DNA of 64,000 nt from JAEUIG01 sp046349775 (GCA_046349775.1 JAXMBS010000024.1:1-64000); one strand, 5' to 3'; shown: positions 41,630-51,029, counted from the first letter of the stretch. Made by a program: numbers and translations. The notes: generated from the sequence alone by a model not told the origin.

Positions 41630-42341
41630 CGATTTCCGATTTTCGATTTCAGAATTCCGATTTGGGCGAGCGAGTCAGTTTAGGTTTCTTCTTCGAGTGG
41701 CCGGTCGGCCCGACCCATGCCTGACTGCAATGACGCGTCCATGGTCCGGAAGCGGTGCATGACATTTCCCACCAGCACGCCAATCTCCGCCCCGTTCCGG
41801 TAATACGGCTTCTGATGACTCCTCGTCGCCTGATTGACCTCGGTACCTGATGGACAAGAGGACGAACCTCGGACATCCGTTGCCGACAAGTCCGCCACGG
41901 AACACTGACAGCAGGCGACGGGCGAGTTGAAGGCCCGCATGTTACCACGGAAGCGGCTTCGGACTAACGGCACTGCGCGTTCAAGCTGAAAAACAACTCG
42001 ATTCTGATCATTGGAATTCGCGACACGGTCGGCTGCCTGCCGCAGCATCGATAAACCATCAACCATGAACCGTCAACCCGCGACAACGTTGGCACCGTTC
42101 GCCGCGCTGTCCGCCGCCGCGGATCCTTCACCCACATCCCGCTCAACGACGGGGACGCACGCGAACGCAGCCATTGCCACGCCCGCGTGCGTCATTGGGT
42201 CGTCCAGCGCGTACTCATGGGCCAATTGCGCCCGGCGGTCGCCGAACCGCTGAGAGCAGCGGGCTGCCAACTCTCTTGCGTTCGTCGAGCCTCAGCGCAC
42301 ACCGACCGCTCGGCGAAACGTGGGGGTTCTCGGATTAACTT
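41630..42341. other. Long intergenic region without a convincing gene
   Basis: About 710 bases between livG and a DUF1559 gene. Short open frames exist on both strands (for example 41680-42066 and 42073-42270, minus) but none resembles a known protein or has a clear ribosome binding site. At 41632-41662 is a TTTCCGATTTTCGATTT-type simple spacer. At about 42057-42077 lies AACCATCAACCATGAACCGT, related to a sequence at 10879-10895. A degraded gene cannot be excluded. Confidence 0.4.
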
Positions 42342-43364
42342 TCAGAACTCGCCGACGATTTCGCCCCCCATACGGGTGCTCAGACTCCGCCAGGTCGCGA
42401 GGTTGATGTTATCGGAGACCGACCGGCAAGAGCCGTCCATCAACAGCACCTGCACGATGCCGACGTGATAGCTGCGAGCCGTGACGGCGGCATAAGTGGG
42501 CTGGCCGGCACAGGTCGAGCTTGTCCCGCGTTCCTTGCACGAGATGTAGTCCCCCACGACCGGAGTGGGATTGGTCGACGAGCTGATCAGCGTCTTGGCA
42601 TTCGGACCAAAGGCCGTGGTGAAGCCGGTCTCATGGATCTTGCCGTCGACCCACTCCGTGTGGCCGGTGGCGCTGAATGTGCCGCCGGTGAAACCGGCGA
42701 GCGACGCCGGAATCACGTCGGTCGCCGCCGCATCGTTGCCGACGTTTGGCGTGTAGGCCTTCACCTCGGAGAATCCGAGCGTATTGCTCATGCCGTCCAC
42801 GAAATCGCGCGGTGAACAGCGGCTGTTGGGAGCAAACGCACCGTCACCGGGAGCGCCGCCACTGGCCAATGTCGGACCGGGAGTGAACAGCTTCCAGGTC
42901 CCGCCGTTGAAGGCATACGTGGACGGGAAATGATTGGCGCCGGTCGGCGTGGTCGCCACACGCACAACCCCCTGGAGTTCATCCGGGCAGATGTAAGAGG
43001 GAACCTGCAACTGCGTGACGCCGATCGTGGAGTTCGGCGGCACGCCGTAGCCGATCGTCAGGTCGACGACGTTGTACGCATTCGCCTGCTCCATGTAGGG
43101 GAGGATGCGAGCCTGGATCGACCACGTCCCGCCGGTGCTGCCGCCAATGCAGAAGCTTGGGGGGAAGACACTATTGGCATCCAGGTAGTTATGCAGTGCG
43201 AGGCCGATCTGCTTCAGATGATTTCGACACTGAGTGCGGCGGGCGGCCTCGCGGGCCTGCTGGACCGCCGGTAACAGCAATGCAATCAGGATGGCGATGA
43301 TGGCGATCACCACCAGCAATTCGATTAGCGTGAATCCAGACCGAGCAGACTGTGAACGTGACAT
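42342..43364 (-). CDS. DUF1559 domain-containing pilin-like protein
   Basis: Intact 340-residue protein with AAGGGAG ten bases before ATG 43364. Prepilin/type II pseudopilin leader: RSGFTLIELLVVIAIIAILI, with cleavage expected before Phe after the Gly. The helix continues into LLPAVQQAREAARRTQCRNH and LKQIGLALHNYLD, both hallmarks of DUF1559. The C-terminal part shows CSPRDFVDGMSNTLGFSE and ends RSLSTRMGGEIVGEF. The family's C-terminal 'H-x9-DG' is present as YHVGIVQVLLMDG. Function unknown; likely exported and possibly surface-assembled. A paralogue is at 51748-52662. Confidence 0.92.
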   Translation of the reverse strand: MSRSQSARSGFTLIELLVVIAIIAILIALLLPAVQQAREAARRTQCRNHLKQIGLALHNYLDANSVFPPSFCIGGSTGGTWSIQARILPYMEQANAYNVVDLTIGYGVPPNSTIGVTQLQVPSYICPDELQGVVRVATTPTGANHFPSTYAFNGGTWKLFTPGPTLASGGAPGDGAFAPNSRCSPRDFVDGMSNTLGFSEVKAYTPNVGNDAAATDVIPASLAGFTGGTFSATGHTEWVDGKIHETGFTTAFGPNAKTLISSSTNPTPVVGDYISCKERGTSSTCAGQPTYAAVTARSYHVGIVQVLLMDGSCRSVSDNINLATWRSLSTRMGGEIVGEF

Positions 43365-43504
43365 TACGTGCTCCCTTCAGAAGAAGCTGCCAGATGGAGA
43401 GGTCGAGAATGGGCTGGCAGTGCGCCGGAAGTCGATTGGTCCACGGACTTTGCAAGAGTGCGGGCCGATCCGATCCGTATGGCTAGCTGACTCGAACGAC
43501 AAAG

Positions 43505-43533
43505 TTGACACTGAGTCTCAGTCGCAGTATGCT
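43505..43533 (+). promoter_or_regulatory. Predicted hemP promoter with overlapping Fur-like operator
   Basis: TTGACA (43505-43510), a 17-base spacer and TATGCT (43528-43533) form a near-consensus sigma-70-type promoter 135 bases before hemP. Overlapping the -35 is TGACACTGAGTCTCA (43506-43520), a 7-1-7 inverted repeat; its halves agree with the Fur-box pattern (TGAnAnT-n-AnTnTCA). A repressor bound here would block polymerase. HemP genes are iron-regulated in many bacteria, which agrees. The surrounding gap, 43365-43668, has no gene. Confidence 0.5.
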
Positions 43534-43668
43534 AGCGGCCAACAGACGCTCACGCAATCCATTTTTCGATAAGTTTTCACACGCACCCCCAAACGCGACC
43601 AACGGGATGTCCTTGGCGGGCCGCCCTTCAGGTCGCAGGTCCCACCCCTCGGCTGGGAGAGAGCGATT

Positions 43669-43857
43669 GTGACTTCCGCGTCTTCCTCCGAATTAGAATC
43701 GCGTGTCGATCCGTCCGCCGAAGCCGGCCCGAAGCTGCCGCGGACGATTCTCTCCAGCGACCTTCTGCAGGGAGCACGCGAAGTGCAGATTCAGCACGGC
43801 GAGGCGATTTACCGCCTGCTGCTCACCAGGTCCGGCAAACTGATCCTGAACAAGTAG
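43669..43857 (+). CDS. hemP: Hemin uptake protein HemP
   Basis: Small 62-residue protein beginning at GTG 43669, eight or so bases after GGGAGAGAG. The C-terminal half, ILSSDLLQGAREVQIQHGE, then YRLLLTRSGKLILNK, matches the HemP family (SSxxLfxGxxEvxIxHxgxxYRLrxTrxgKLILtK). The first 25 residues are unstructured and variable. In proteobacteria HemP is a small activator or accessory of haem-uptake gene expression; no haem receptor gene is beside it here. A promoter and a Fur-like site lie upstream. Confidence 0.85.
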   Translation: MTSASSSELESRVDPSAEAGPKLPRTILSSDLLQGAREVQIQHGEAIYRLLLTRSGKLILNK

Positions 43858-43902
43858 CGCACGCGGATCGGGAATCAACGGGCCGCGACTCGATCAAGCG
43901 AA

Positions 43903-44472
43903 TCAACTTGTATAAGTGGACCGCAGGCGTGCCAGAATGGCCTGCTCAAGGTCGAGATCGCGCCCCACCGGGATCCACCGTGACGGCTGGGTCTGCCCGA
44001 CCACCGGATTCAGGTCGCGGGAGAACGGCGTGCTCTCGGAAAACGTCGCGGCGCCCGGAGAATTCGCCGCAATTCCGGGCAGATCCTCGCGTTCCTTGAA
44101 GGCCTCAACCATGATCGCATAGCCGCCGCCGACGTTGCTCGGCGCCAGCGTGATGCGGACGCGCCGGCGAATCGATTGCAGCGTGCTCTCCAGCCGGTTG
44201 TAAGGACCGACCGAATCGTGGTGCCATGGTTCCAGACAGCCAGACCCAACCTTGTACTCGGTCTCGATCACCCGCGCGAGTCGATCCTCCCGCACGATCT
44301 GGAACTGGTAATCGTGCAACACGTCAACCGTTCGTTCCCAGAGGACGTCGTCATTGCCGAATGCAACCCCCATTGGATTGGGGGCCGGCGCGGAGCGCGA
44401 CCAGAACGCGCCGGGCGTCTGACAGCCGGCGGCGACGAGGCACAGTCCCAGCGTAAATGCGGTGCGGAACAC
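43903..44472 (-). CDS. Predicted lipoprotein of unknown function
   Basis: The frame is open to 44607, but GTG 44472 is preferred: it gives MFRTAFTLGLCLVAAGC, a lipoprotein signal with lipobox LVAAGC. The mature part of about 170 residues contains GVAFGNDDVLWERTVDVLHD and YQFQIVREDRLARVIETEYK, then VGSGCLEPWHHDSV and VRITLAPSNVGGGYAIMVEA. It ends GRDLDLEQAILARLRSTYTS. The pattern resembles other planctomycete envelope lipoproteins, but I cannot name the family. Probably attached to a membrane facing the periplasm. It converges with hemP, with only 45 bases between the stops. Confidence 0.65.
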   Translation of the reverse strand: MFRTAFTLGLCLVAAGCQTPGAFWSRSAPAPNPMGVAFGNDDVLWERTVDVLHDYQFQIVREDRLARVIETEYKVGSGCLEPWHHDSVGPYNRLESTLQSIRRRVRITLAPSNVGGGYAIMVEAFKEREDLPGIAANSPGAATFSESTPFSRDLNPVVGQTQPSRWIPVGRDLDLEQAILARLRSTYTS

Positions 44473-44653
44473 GACGACCGGTAGGTGAGAAACCCAAAGG
44501 GGGCGGAATCCTGTCAAGATTTCCGGTCCAGCACAAGACGAATCGATCGTCGGCAGGCAGCGGGGCAAATTCCTGGCGTCAGTGGCGCGGATCACGTCTT
44601 GAGCCAATCCGGCGCAACGACGTATAGTCCTGCCCCATCAACAGTTTCGGCGC

Positions 44654-45481
44654 ATGTGCCCTGCTGCCATGTCGACAGTTCAAGACGGCCCCCCGTTTCA
44701 GACGATCGACTCACCGGCCCCGATGCCGGCAAACGGCTCTCCCACCGAGTTCGCCGGCGCCGAGCACAGCGACGCCGAGTGGACGCTGGCCGCGCTGGAG
44801 GACGCTTATCAGCGCGCTGTTGAGTCCGTCGACGCGGCCACGGCCCTGATTGAAAGCGTCGCCCCTGCTGCGGCTGATGCCAGCCCGGATTCACCCATCC
44901 ACGGCTCCGCGACCGTTGCCGACGGACCCTTGTCGCAGGTCGATGCAGCGGACGCCGTACAACTCGAACCGCAGCAGGTGCTGGAGGCATTGCTGTTTGT
45001 CGGTGGCGAACCGCTGACCGGGCGACGACTCGCGGACTTGCTGGGGGGGGAGCACATGCACGGCCTGATCGACGAATTTGTCGGCGACATCAATGCCCGC
45101 TATGCCGATCAATGCCGTCCCTATCAGGTGGTGCTCGGAGAAGGGGGCTACCGTCTCGCATTGCGACCGGAATTCGAGGTCGTGCGTCACCGCGTGTACG
45201 GACTGGGCCCGCGCGACGTGCGGCTGTCGCAGGACGCACTCGAGGCGCTGGCGCTCGTCGCGTACCAGCAGCCGGTGACGCGTGCGGCGCTCGAAGCCAC
45301 TGGCAAAATAAACCTCGCCGGGCATCTGCGGCAGCTCCTGCGGCTCGAACTGATCGCACTGGAGCGCGGCGACGGCGGCAAGGACGACGTCAGCTATCGG
45401 ACGACGCGGCGGTTCCTGCAATTGTTCGCCCTGGAACGACTCGAAGACCTGCCGCAACCGGAAGACCTGATGTTCCGCTGA
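44654..45481 (+). CDS. scpB: Segregation and condensation protein ScpB
   Basis: Subunit of the SMC-ScpAB condensin that compacts and segregates the chromosome. Residues about 105-265 hold the two winged helices: VLEALLFVGGEPLTGRRLAD, YQVVLGEGGYRLALRPEFE, LSQDALEALALVAYQQPVTR and TRRFLQLFALERLEDLPQPE. These are diagnostic of ScpB (usual length 180-200; here 275). The extra N-terminal 100 residues are Ala/Asp/Pro-rich and probably disordered. In-frame ATG 44669 is an alternative start. scpA is not adjacent. The neighbours belong to unrelated functions. Confidence 0.88.
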   Translation: MCPAAMSTVQDGPPFQTIDSPAPMPANGSPTEFAGAEHSDAEWTLAALEDAYQRAVESVDAATALIESVAPAAADASPDSPIHGSATVADGPLSQVDAADAVQLEPQQVLEALLFVGGEPLTGRRLADLLGGEHMHGLIDEFVGDINARYADQCRPYQVVLGEGGYRLALRPEFEVVRHRVYGLGPRDVRLSQDALEALALVAYQQPVTRAALEATGKINLAGHLRQLLRLELIALERGDGGKDDVSYRTTRRFLQLFALERLEDLPQPEDLMFR

Positions 45482-45574
45482 AATCCGAACGGCGAAACTC
45501 AGATCCCGCAGAGCATCGACTTCGCTGCAGTTCGGATTTCGCGATTCGGATTGCGGATTGACCGCCTCTCGTGA

Positions 45575-47020
45575 TTACGGACGCGAAATCTCGATGGAGT
45601 ATGCGCCGCTGTTGTCCGCCAGGGAATTCCAGTCGTCGTTGACCCGCACGAACAGGTGGCCGGAGACTGCCGGAGACAGTTCTGTACTGCGGCCGACATC
45701 GAATTCCTGCCAACCGTTCGTATCGTCTAAGCCCGCTGCGTCGGCGCGGACCGCCGCCAGGACTCGTCCGATCGGACGTCCGCCGGCGTAGCGAATACTG
45801 ACCCCCTGCGGCTGGCTGATCCACGGCCGCGGTTCGAGGGCCAGCGTGACCTCTCCCGTCGCTGATAGCTGATAGGCCGCACCGGCCTCGACATGCACGC
45901 CGGTCGCCTGCCAGCCGGCGTCTGCCCTGATTTCTGTGCGGGAGACGTGCCCGGACTGGAGCGGGACCGCGGTACGAAAGTCGATTGCAGCGCGCTCGAC
46001 ATCGAAGCCGTACACAATGTTGCGGACAAACAGCTCCCATTCCAGTTCCAGATCGTGCGCATCCGCCGCAAACAACTGCGTGAACAACTCGGCAAATCCG
46101 GGATTTGCCAGGTGCAACCGCAGTTCCCGAAACCGTGCCTGCGAATGCGGATTCGCGTCGAGGAATTTGCAGAACGCCCAACTCCAGGCGTACGGCTCGC
46201 GCCGCGACTGGATGTAGTCATTGCTGCCGAGAGCCAGCACATTCTCGATGCGGCGCAGCCGGCCGGCGTCGATGTCCTCGTGCAGCATCTCGACGCGGCC
46301 GAAGCCGACGTAATCTTCTGGGTCCACAGGCATGACGCCAAACGCCGCCTGACCATCCGCCGCAAGATGATGCGTGCCGAAGTACTCCGCCATTCCCTCG
46401 ATATACCAGTCCGGTAGCCGCGGTCCGGACAGGAATGACATGAAGCAATGCGTCCCCTCGTGGACCAGCAGATGCCGCCGGTAATACTCATACTCCTGGG
46501 AGTGCATCCAGAATTCAGCGCCGCGGTAGATGCCGTGCACCAGCAGATCAGCCGCCTTTTGCGGCAGCATGCCCGCGGTGCGGAACCGCTCCGCATCGAC
46601 CATCACGTAGCCGGTCATCTGGAATGTCGTTCCCGCGCGGTTTGGCGGCAGCGGGCCGAAGTAATCCTCGAGCGCCAAGTACGCAGCATCCATCAGGGGC
46701 GGTAACGTCCGGGCGACATCTGGATCGAGATCGGTGTACAGCAGCAGATGTTTGGATTCATAGCGTTTGATGCCAAGCTCCGCGGCGCGCGCGTCGTCGT
46801 GTTTGGGCCGCGTGTCGTCCCGTCGGAAGACCGGTTCCGGTTTTGCCGACTTGGCATCGCCGGCAGACTTCTGCGCAGTCGGCCCGGCGGGCGCTGCTGT
46901 ACGCGGCGGTGCATCGCCACCGCGTGCGCCGTGCCACAGGCACACGATCAGCGCTGCGAAGGCGAGCGTCCAGCCGCGGCAATCCGCAGCGTGCGGAGTC
47001 AGGCTCGAGTCACGACGCAT
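45575..47020 (-). CDS. Secreted HExxH metallopeptidase-like protein (DUF1570-like)
   Basis: Intact frame; ATG 47020 preferred because GAGG lies about 12 bases upstream and it is followed by a signal peptide (WTLAFAALIVCLWHGARGGD). After an Ala/Pro/Lys linker comes the core: KRYESKHLLLYTDLDPDVAR, then LLVHEGTHCFMSFLSGP, where HEGTH (residues about 184-188) is an HExxH zinc motif. PDWYIEGMAEYFGTHHL, with its downstream Glu, resembles the gluzincin third ligand. A C-terminal beta-rich domain (about 340-480) has AYQLSATGEVTLALEPRPWI and a LFVRVNDDWNSLADNSGAYS motif. About 481 residues. Peptidase activity is inferred from motifs only. Confidence 0.75.
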   Translation of the reverse strand: MRRDSSLTPHAADCRGWTLAFAALIVCLWHGARGGDAPPRTAAPAGPTAQKSAGDAKSAKPEPVFRRDDTRPKHDDARAAELGIKRYESKHLLLYTDLDPDVARTLPPLMDAAYLALEDYFGPLPPNRAGTTFQMTGYVMVDAERFRTAGMLPQKAADLLVHGIYRGAEFWMHSQEYEYYRRHLLVHEGTHCFMSFLSGPRLPDWYIEGMAEYFGTHHLAADGQAAFGVMPVDPEDYVGFGRVEMLHEDIDAGRLRRIENVLALGSNDYIQSRREPYAWSWAFCKFLDANPHSQARFRELRLHLANPGFAELFTQLFAADAHDLELEWELFVRNIVYGFDVERAAIDFRTAVPLQSGHVSRTEIRADAGWQATGVHVEAGAAYQLSATGEVTLALEPRPWISQPQGVSIRYAGGRPIGRVLAAVRADAAGLDDTNGWQEFDVGRSTELSPAVSGHLFVRVNDDWNSLADNSGAYSIEISRP

Positions 47021-47121
47021 GTCACAATCGCCTCGTCGGGCGCCGGAGTGGCGCATCAGCGGCAGTGTAGCCGACCGAAAAACGGCTGTCGAAACCGGCC
47101 TTCGGCAAGCCGGTCCGCCCG

Positions 47122-48966
47122 TTACACCGGCACGGCGCAACATTCGGCGATCGCGGCGATCAGCGCATCGCGCTGCAGCGGCTTCACCAGGAACCCGTCC
47201 ATGCCTGCGACGCGGCATTGCTCGCGGTCCTCGTCCAGGGCGTTTGCCGTTAGCGCCAGGATCGGAATCCGGCGCCCGGTTCCTGTTTCGCCCTCGCGAA
47301 TCAATTGCGTGGCTGTGAGGCCGTCCATTTTCGGCATGCTCATGTCCATCAGCACCAGATCGAAGCATCCCTCGGCGACCTGCGAGACCGCTTGCTCGCC
47401 GTCTTCGGCCAGGCTGACCTGGTATCCGGCCTGTGTCAGGATGATCTGCGCCAGCCGCTGATTGATGCGGTTGTCATCGGCGACGAGCACGCGGAGGCCC
47501 GCGTGCGACGCTGCATGGGCCGGGGACCTAGCCTTGAACGCGGGCGGTTCGGACAGAGGTTCGATGATTGCGGCGCGGTCAGCGGCTTCGGCGCATTGCG
47601 GCGACAACGCGGCGACGATCTCCCGGGCGTCGATCGCGGCGGTTTGCGGATCCCTGGTCACAGGTCGGAGCCGAACCGTGAAATGGAAACAACTGCCGAC
47701 GTGCTCCTCGCTCTCCACCCAGAGTGAACCGTCCATCAACTCGACCAGTTCGCGTGAGATTGCCAGTCCGAGACCCGTGCCGCCATGCGTGCGCGTCGTC
47801 GAAACGTCCGCCTGCACGAACGGGGCAAAGATCGTGTCCAGTTTCAATTTCGCGATGCCGATGCCCGTGTCGCGCACGCTGAATTGAATCGCCACGCTGT
47901 CCACATATCGCTTCGCGACTTTGGCCGACACGCCGACCTGTCCCCGTTCGGTGAACTTGACCGCGTTGCAAAGCAGGTTCATCAGCACCTGGCGCAGGCG
48001 GAACGGATCGCCCCACACATGCGACGGCACATCTCCTACCAGCGTGTGCGTCAACGCCAGTCCTTTGGCATGCGCCTGCGGCGCCACCATCTGGACGGCT
48101 TCCTCAACGCAGCGTGCCAGCGCGAATTCCGTGTCGTCGAGCGTGAGCCGTCCGGCTTCGATTTTTGAGAAGTCGAGGATGTCGTTCACAATCCGCAGCA
48201 GGGAATCGGCCGACGACCGCGCGATCTGCAGATACTCCCGCTGCTCCGGGGAGAGGTCGGTCCCGAGGGTCAGGTCGGTCATGCCGACGATCCCGTTCAT
48301 CGGAGTGCGCAGCTCGTGGCTCATGTTGGCCAGAAACGCGCTTTTGGCGCGCGTCGCCGCTTCCGCCGCATGCCGCGCCGTCTCCAGCGACTGCTGCACC
48401 GATCGTTCATTGCGATGGAACAGCCAGGTGACGATGGCGACGCAGCAGATCACGCCGAGGTCGCCGCTGGTGCCGACGATCACCAGCCCCTCGGCGGTCA
48501 GTTCCGAAGGAATCGGCAAGTTGTACATGTCCGCCAGGTGAAAGCTGAGCGCCCAGCCGAGGGTCACCACCGTCCAGCTGATGCCGCCGAGGCGCCCGCC
48601 GAGGAGAATGCCGAGCAGCGGCACGACCGGCAGCCACCGGAACGCCGGCGCATCGGCGCCGCCGGACTCGGCCGTCAGCGCCACCAGCGTCGCACAAACC
48701 AAACCGATCACCGAGTTCGATGCGAGTGCGATGGGCAGTCCCCGCCGCAATGATCGCAGAATCAGCACCAACAGCAGTCCGGCGATCCACAACGTCAGCA
48801 CGCTCACCGGCGCGTGAACGCAGCTGTACACGATGGCAAACACCGGGACCCAGAAGACCATCGCCAGACCCAGCATTACGGTGCGCCAGGCTCGTCGGCT
48901 GAGCGCATCATCTCCCCACAGGCCGTCGGGCAGAAACCACCTTCGGAACTGGTCCTGCGCGGACAT
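47122..48966 (-). CDS. Hybrid sensor histidine kinase / response regulator
   Basis: 614 residues from ATG 48966; the frame is open further upstream but that extension is basic and structureless. Six or so membrane helices span residues 28-185 (LGLAMVFWVPVFAIVYSCV; LTLWIAGLLLVLILRSL; WLPVVPLLGILLGGRLGGIS). A short coiled coil leads to HisKA with NMSHELRTPMNGIVGM, phospho-acceptor His217. The ATPase part shows RLRQVLMNLLCNAVKFTERG (N box), DTGIGI (G1) and GGTGLGLAISREL (G2). A receiver domain follows (about 490-610): LRVLVADDNRINQRLAQIIL, phospho-acceptor Asp in LVLMDMSMPKMDG and a conserved LALTANA and KPL. No dedicated extracytoplasmic sensor is present, so sensing is probably within the membrane. 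The metallopeptidase-like gene starts 101 bases downstream. Confidence 0.92.
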   Translation of the reverse strand: MSAQDQFRRWFLPDGLWGDDALSRRAWRTVMLGLAMVFWVPVFAIVYSCVHAPVSVLTLWIAGLLLVLILRSLRRGLPIALASNSVIGLVCATLVALTAESGGADAPAFRWLPVVPLLGILLGGRLGGISWTVVTLGWALSFHLADMYNLPIPSELTAEGLVIVGTSGDLGVICCVAIVTWLFHRNERSVQQSLETARHAAEAATRAKSAFLANMSHELRTPMNGIVGMTDLTLGTDLSPEQREYLQIARSSADSLLRIVNDILDFSKIEAGRLTLDDTEFALARCVEEAVQMVAPQAHAKGLALTHTLVGDVPSHVWGDPFRLRQVLMNLLCNAVKFTERGQVGVSAKVAKRYVDSVAIQFSVRDTGIGIAKLKLDTIFAPFVQADVSTTRTHGGTGLGLAISRELVELMDGSLWVESEEHVGSCFHFTVRLRPVTRDPQTAAIDAREIVAALSPQCAEAADRAAIIEPLSEPPAFKARSPAHAASHAGLRVLVADDNRINQRLAQIILTQAGYQVSLAEDGEQAVSQVAEGCFDLVLMDMSMPKMDGLTATQLIREGETGTGRRIPILALTANALDEDREQCRVAGMDGFLVKPLQRDALIAAIAECCAVPV

Positions 48967-49321
48967 GAACGATGTCGAATCCGGTGAACGGGCGGGCACC
49001 AGCCGCCGGTTGCTGCGGGCGCGCCGCGTCGGGGGGCGAGATTCGGGGCCGGCGAAGGACTGGAAACTCCCGGTAACTATGCGGCGGATTTCGGACAAGA
49101 TTGCGGCGGACTCGTCCCCCGGACCGGCCCTGCACTGTCCGTCGCAAAGCCCCTTCCAAAGACGACGATTGTGCCGACTTTGACGTCTCGGCTTCATCGC
49201 CGTGGATGTCGGCGGGCTTCCAAAGGCCCTCTGCACTCGGCGCCCTCTCCGCTATGATTGGGCCGATGCCGCCCGACGCATCGGTTTCGAGTGCCGCCCT
49301 ATTACGAACGGAATCTGTCCC

Positions 49322-50356
49322 ATGCCGTGTGCATTTCCCGTGTTCAGGATCATCGCGGTACTCGTCATCGTTGCCGGCCTGGCGATGGTCCCGGCTGCGA
49401 AGGCCGACGACGTCCCGGCCCAAACAACCTGGTCCACTCGTGATTCACTCGATCCGCCCAAGGACCCAAACCCCGACGCGCAAGCCTGTATTCATTTGCT
49501 GAGCTGGTCCCCCGGCGAGTTCTCCGTCCAGTCCGCGACGGCCAGCAATCAGGAGTACGACGCGCTGGTGTCGTTCCCGTCGCCGTGCACGAGCGGCAAC
49601 CCGGTCAACGACCGCGTCACGATGGAGTGGTATCGCCCGCAAGCCTCGGCGGATGCCCAGGCCGCGGTCCGGCCCGCTATCGTGGTGGTCCACGAGTCCG
49701 GGTCGCAAATGGAAGCGGGGCGGGTCTTCGCCAGGTCGTTCCGCGAGAAGGGACTCCATGCCTTCCTCATTCATCTCCCCTACTACGGCGAACGCCGCAA
49801 AGGAGAGGGCCGCCCGGAGAATGCCGACTGGACACTGCTCGTCCGCCAGGGGATTGCCGACGTCCGACGCGCGCGGGACGCCGTCGCCGTCCTGCCGGGA
49901 GTCGATCCGCAGTCGATTTCATTGCAGGGGACCAGTCTCGGGGGGTTCGTGGCTGCACTCACCGGCTCTCTCGATCACGGCTACCATGCCGTGTTCATCA
50001 TGCTGGCGGGAGCGGATTTCTACGACATCCTGCAAACCGGTCAGAAGGACACGGCCAAGCTCCGGGAAAGATTTGCGCAGGCGGGTTATGCCGGAGAAAA
50101 GCTCAAAGAATTGCTCAGCGCGATCGAATCACAACGGATCGCTCATCGCCTCGATCCGCAGACGACCTGGATGTACAGCGCTCAAGACGACGAAGTCGTG
50201 CCGATCAAGAACGCCCGCCTGCTGGCCGCGACCGCCCACCTGGACAAGAGCCACCAGCAGGAAATGCCCGGCGGACATTATTCCGTCGCGCTGTACTTCC
50301 CTTTCATCGTGAACCACGTCGTTCAGCAGATCGAGTCGCCGCCGACCGGGAAGTAG
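49322..50356 (+). CDS. Secreted alpha/beta hydrolase (dienelactone hydrolase-like)
   Basis: ATG 49322 chosen because it starts a signal peptide (FRIIAVLVIVAGLAMVPAAK, then AD). The intact 344-residue protein has the alpha/beta hydrolase core: PAIVVVHESGSQMEAGRVFA, AFLIHLPYYGERRKGEG, the nucleophile elbow SLQGTSLGGFVAAL (GxSxG), Asp in YSAQDDEVVP and His in MPGGHYSVAL. Such proteins hydrolyse esters or lactones; the substrate is unknown. It is followed 101 bases later by the PH-domain protein. Confidence 0.85.
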   Translation: MPCAFPVFRIIAVLVIVAGLAMVPAAKADDVPAQTTWSTRDSLDPPKDPNPDAQACIHLLSWSPGEFSVQSATASNQEYDALVSFPSPCTSGNPVNDRVTMEWYRPQASADAQAAVRPAIVVVHESGSQMEAGRVFARSFREKGLHAFLIHLPYYGERRKGEGRPENADWTLLVRQGIADVRRARDAVAVLPGVDPQSISLQGTSLGGFVAALTGSLDHGYHAVFIMLAGADFYDILQTGQKDTAKLRERFAQAGYAGEKLKELLSAIESQRIAHRLDPQTTWMYSAQDDEVVPIKNARLLAATAHLDKSHQQEMPGGHYSVALYFPFIVNHVVQQIESPPTGK

Positions 50357-50457
50357 GGTCCCGGACCGTTGAATCGAAGGTCCTCACTCGGAGAACAATG
50401 CAACATCTGTCGGAGACAGTGCACGCCGTCAACCGCGACGACAGATAAGGACCGTCC

Positions 50458-50895
50458 ATGACCAGCAGCCCCGCCGCGCCCGTCGCCGCAGAACGAATCC
50501 TGTATGAGGAACATCCGGCGATGTTCCGCAATCGACCGGCGGCATTTGTCCTGTGCCTGTTGCTGAGCCTGGTCGGAGTAGGCCTGATTCTGCTGCTGGT
50601 GTGGTACGTACGGACACGGGGAACGACATTGACGGTCACGACCGAGCAGATCACCCTCCGCCGCGGGCTGCTCTCAAAATACACCAACGAAGTCTTTCAC
50701 CCGGACGTGCGGAACATCGTCGTCCGGCAAACGTTCTTTCAGCGTCTGTGCGGCACGGGCTATGTCGGGATTTCCACATCCGGACAGGCGGGTGTTGAGA
50801 TTGAAGTCGACGGCATCCCCGATCCGGATCGCGTCAAGACGCTGATCGAGGACTGTCGCACGGGCCAGGCGCCGGCGGTCTTCAGCGGGCCGTGA
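50458..50895 (+). CDS. PH domain-containing membrane protein (bPH2-like)
   Basis: Intact 145 residues from ATG 50458, with AGATAAGGACC just upstream. An N-terminal ERILYEEHPAMFRNRP precedes one long hydrophobic segment, AAFVLCLLLSLVGVGLILLL. The rest, LTVTTEQITLRRGLLSKYTN, EVFHPDVRNIVVRQTFFQRL and GYVGISTSGQAGVEIEVDGI, is the bacterial PH (DUF304/YdbS-type) pattern: a start like 'y-lT-eri-lr-Gll' and an ending like 'v-gI-dp'. Cytoplasm-facing membrane protein of unknown role. Confidence 0.8.
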   Translation: MTSSPAAPVAAERILYEEHPAMFRNRPAAFVLCLLLSLVGVGLILLLVWYVRTRGTTLTVTTEQITLRRGLLSKYTNEVFHPDVRNIVVRQTFFQRLCGTGYVGISTSGQAGVEIEVDGIPDPDRVKTLIEDCRTGQAPAVFSGP

Positions 50896-51029
50896 ATTGC
50901 CGGCGCATCGCGGGAATACGCGAATTCCCGCAAAATTGCCCCTGATTTTTCGTTGCAATCCGCGTACTCTCTTCTCAGAATCGTTCTCTGGATCGTGCCA
51001 GCGCGCCGGCATGCCCCAATGGGTGCTCC

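Noticed and set aside
41680..42270. Short minus-strand open frames that might be a degraded livM
   Set aside because: No hydrophobic helices, so they cannot be permease remnants.
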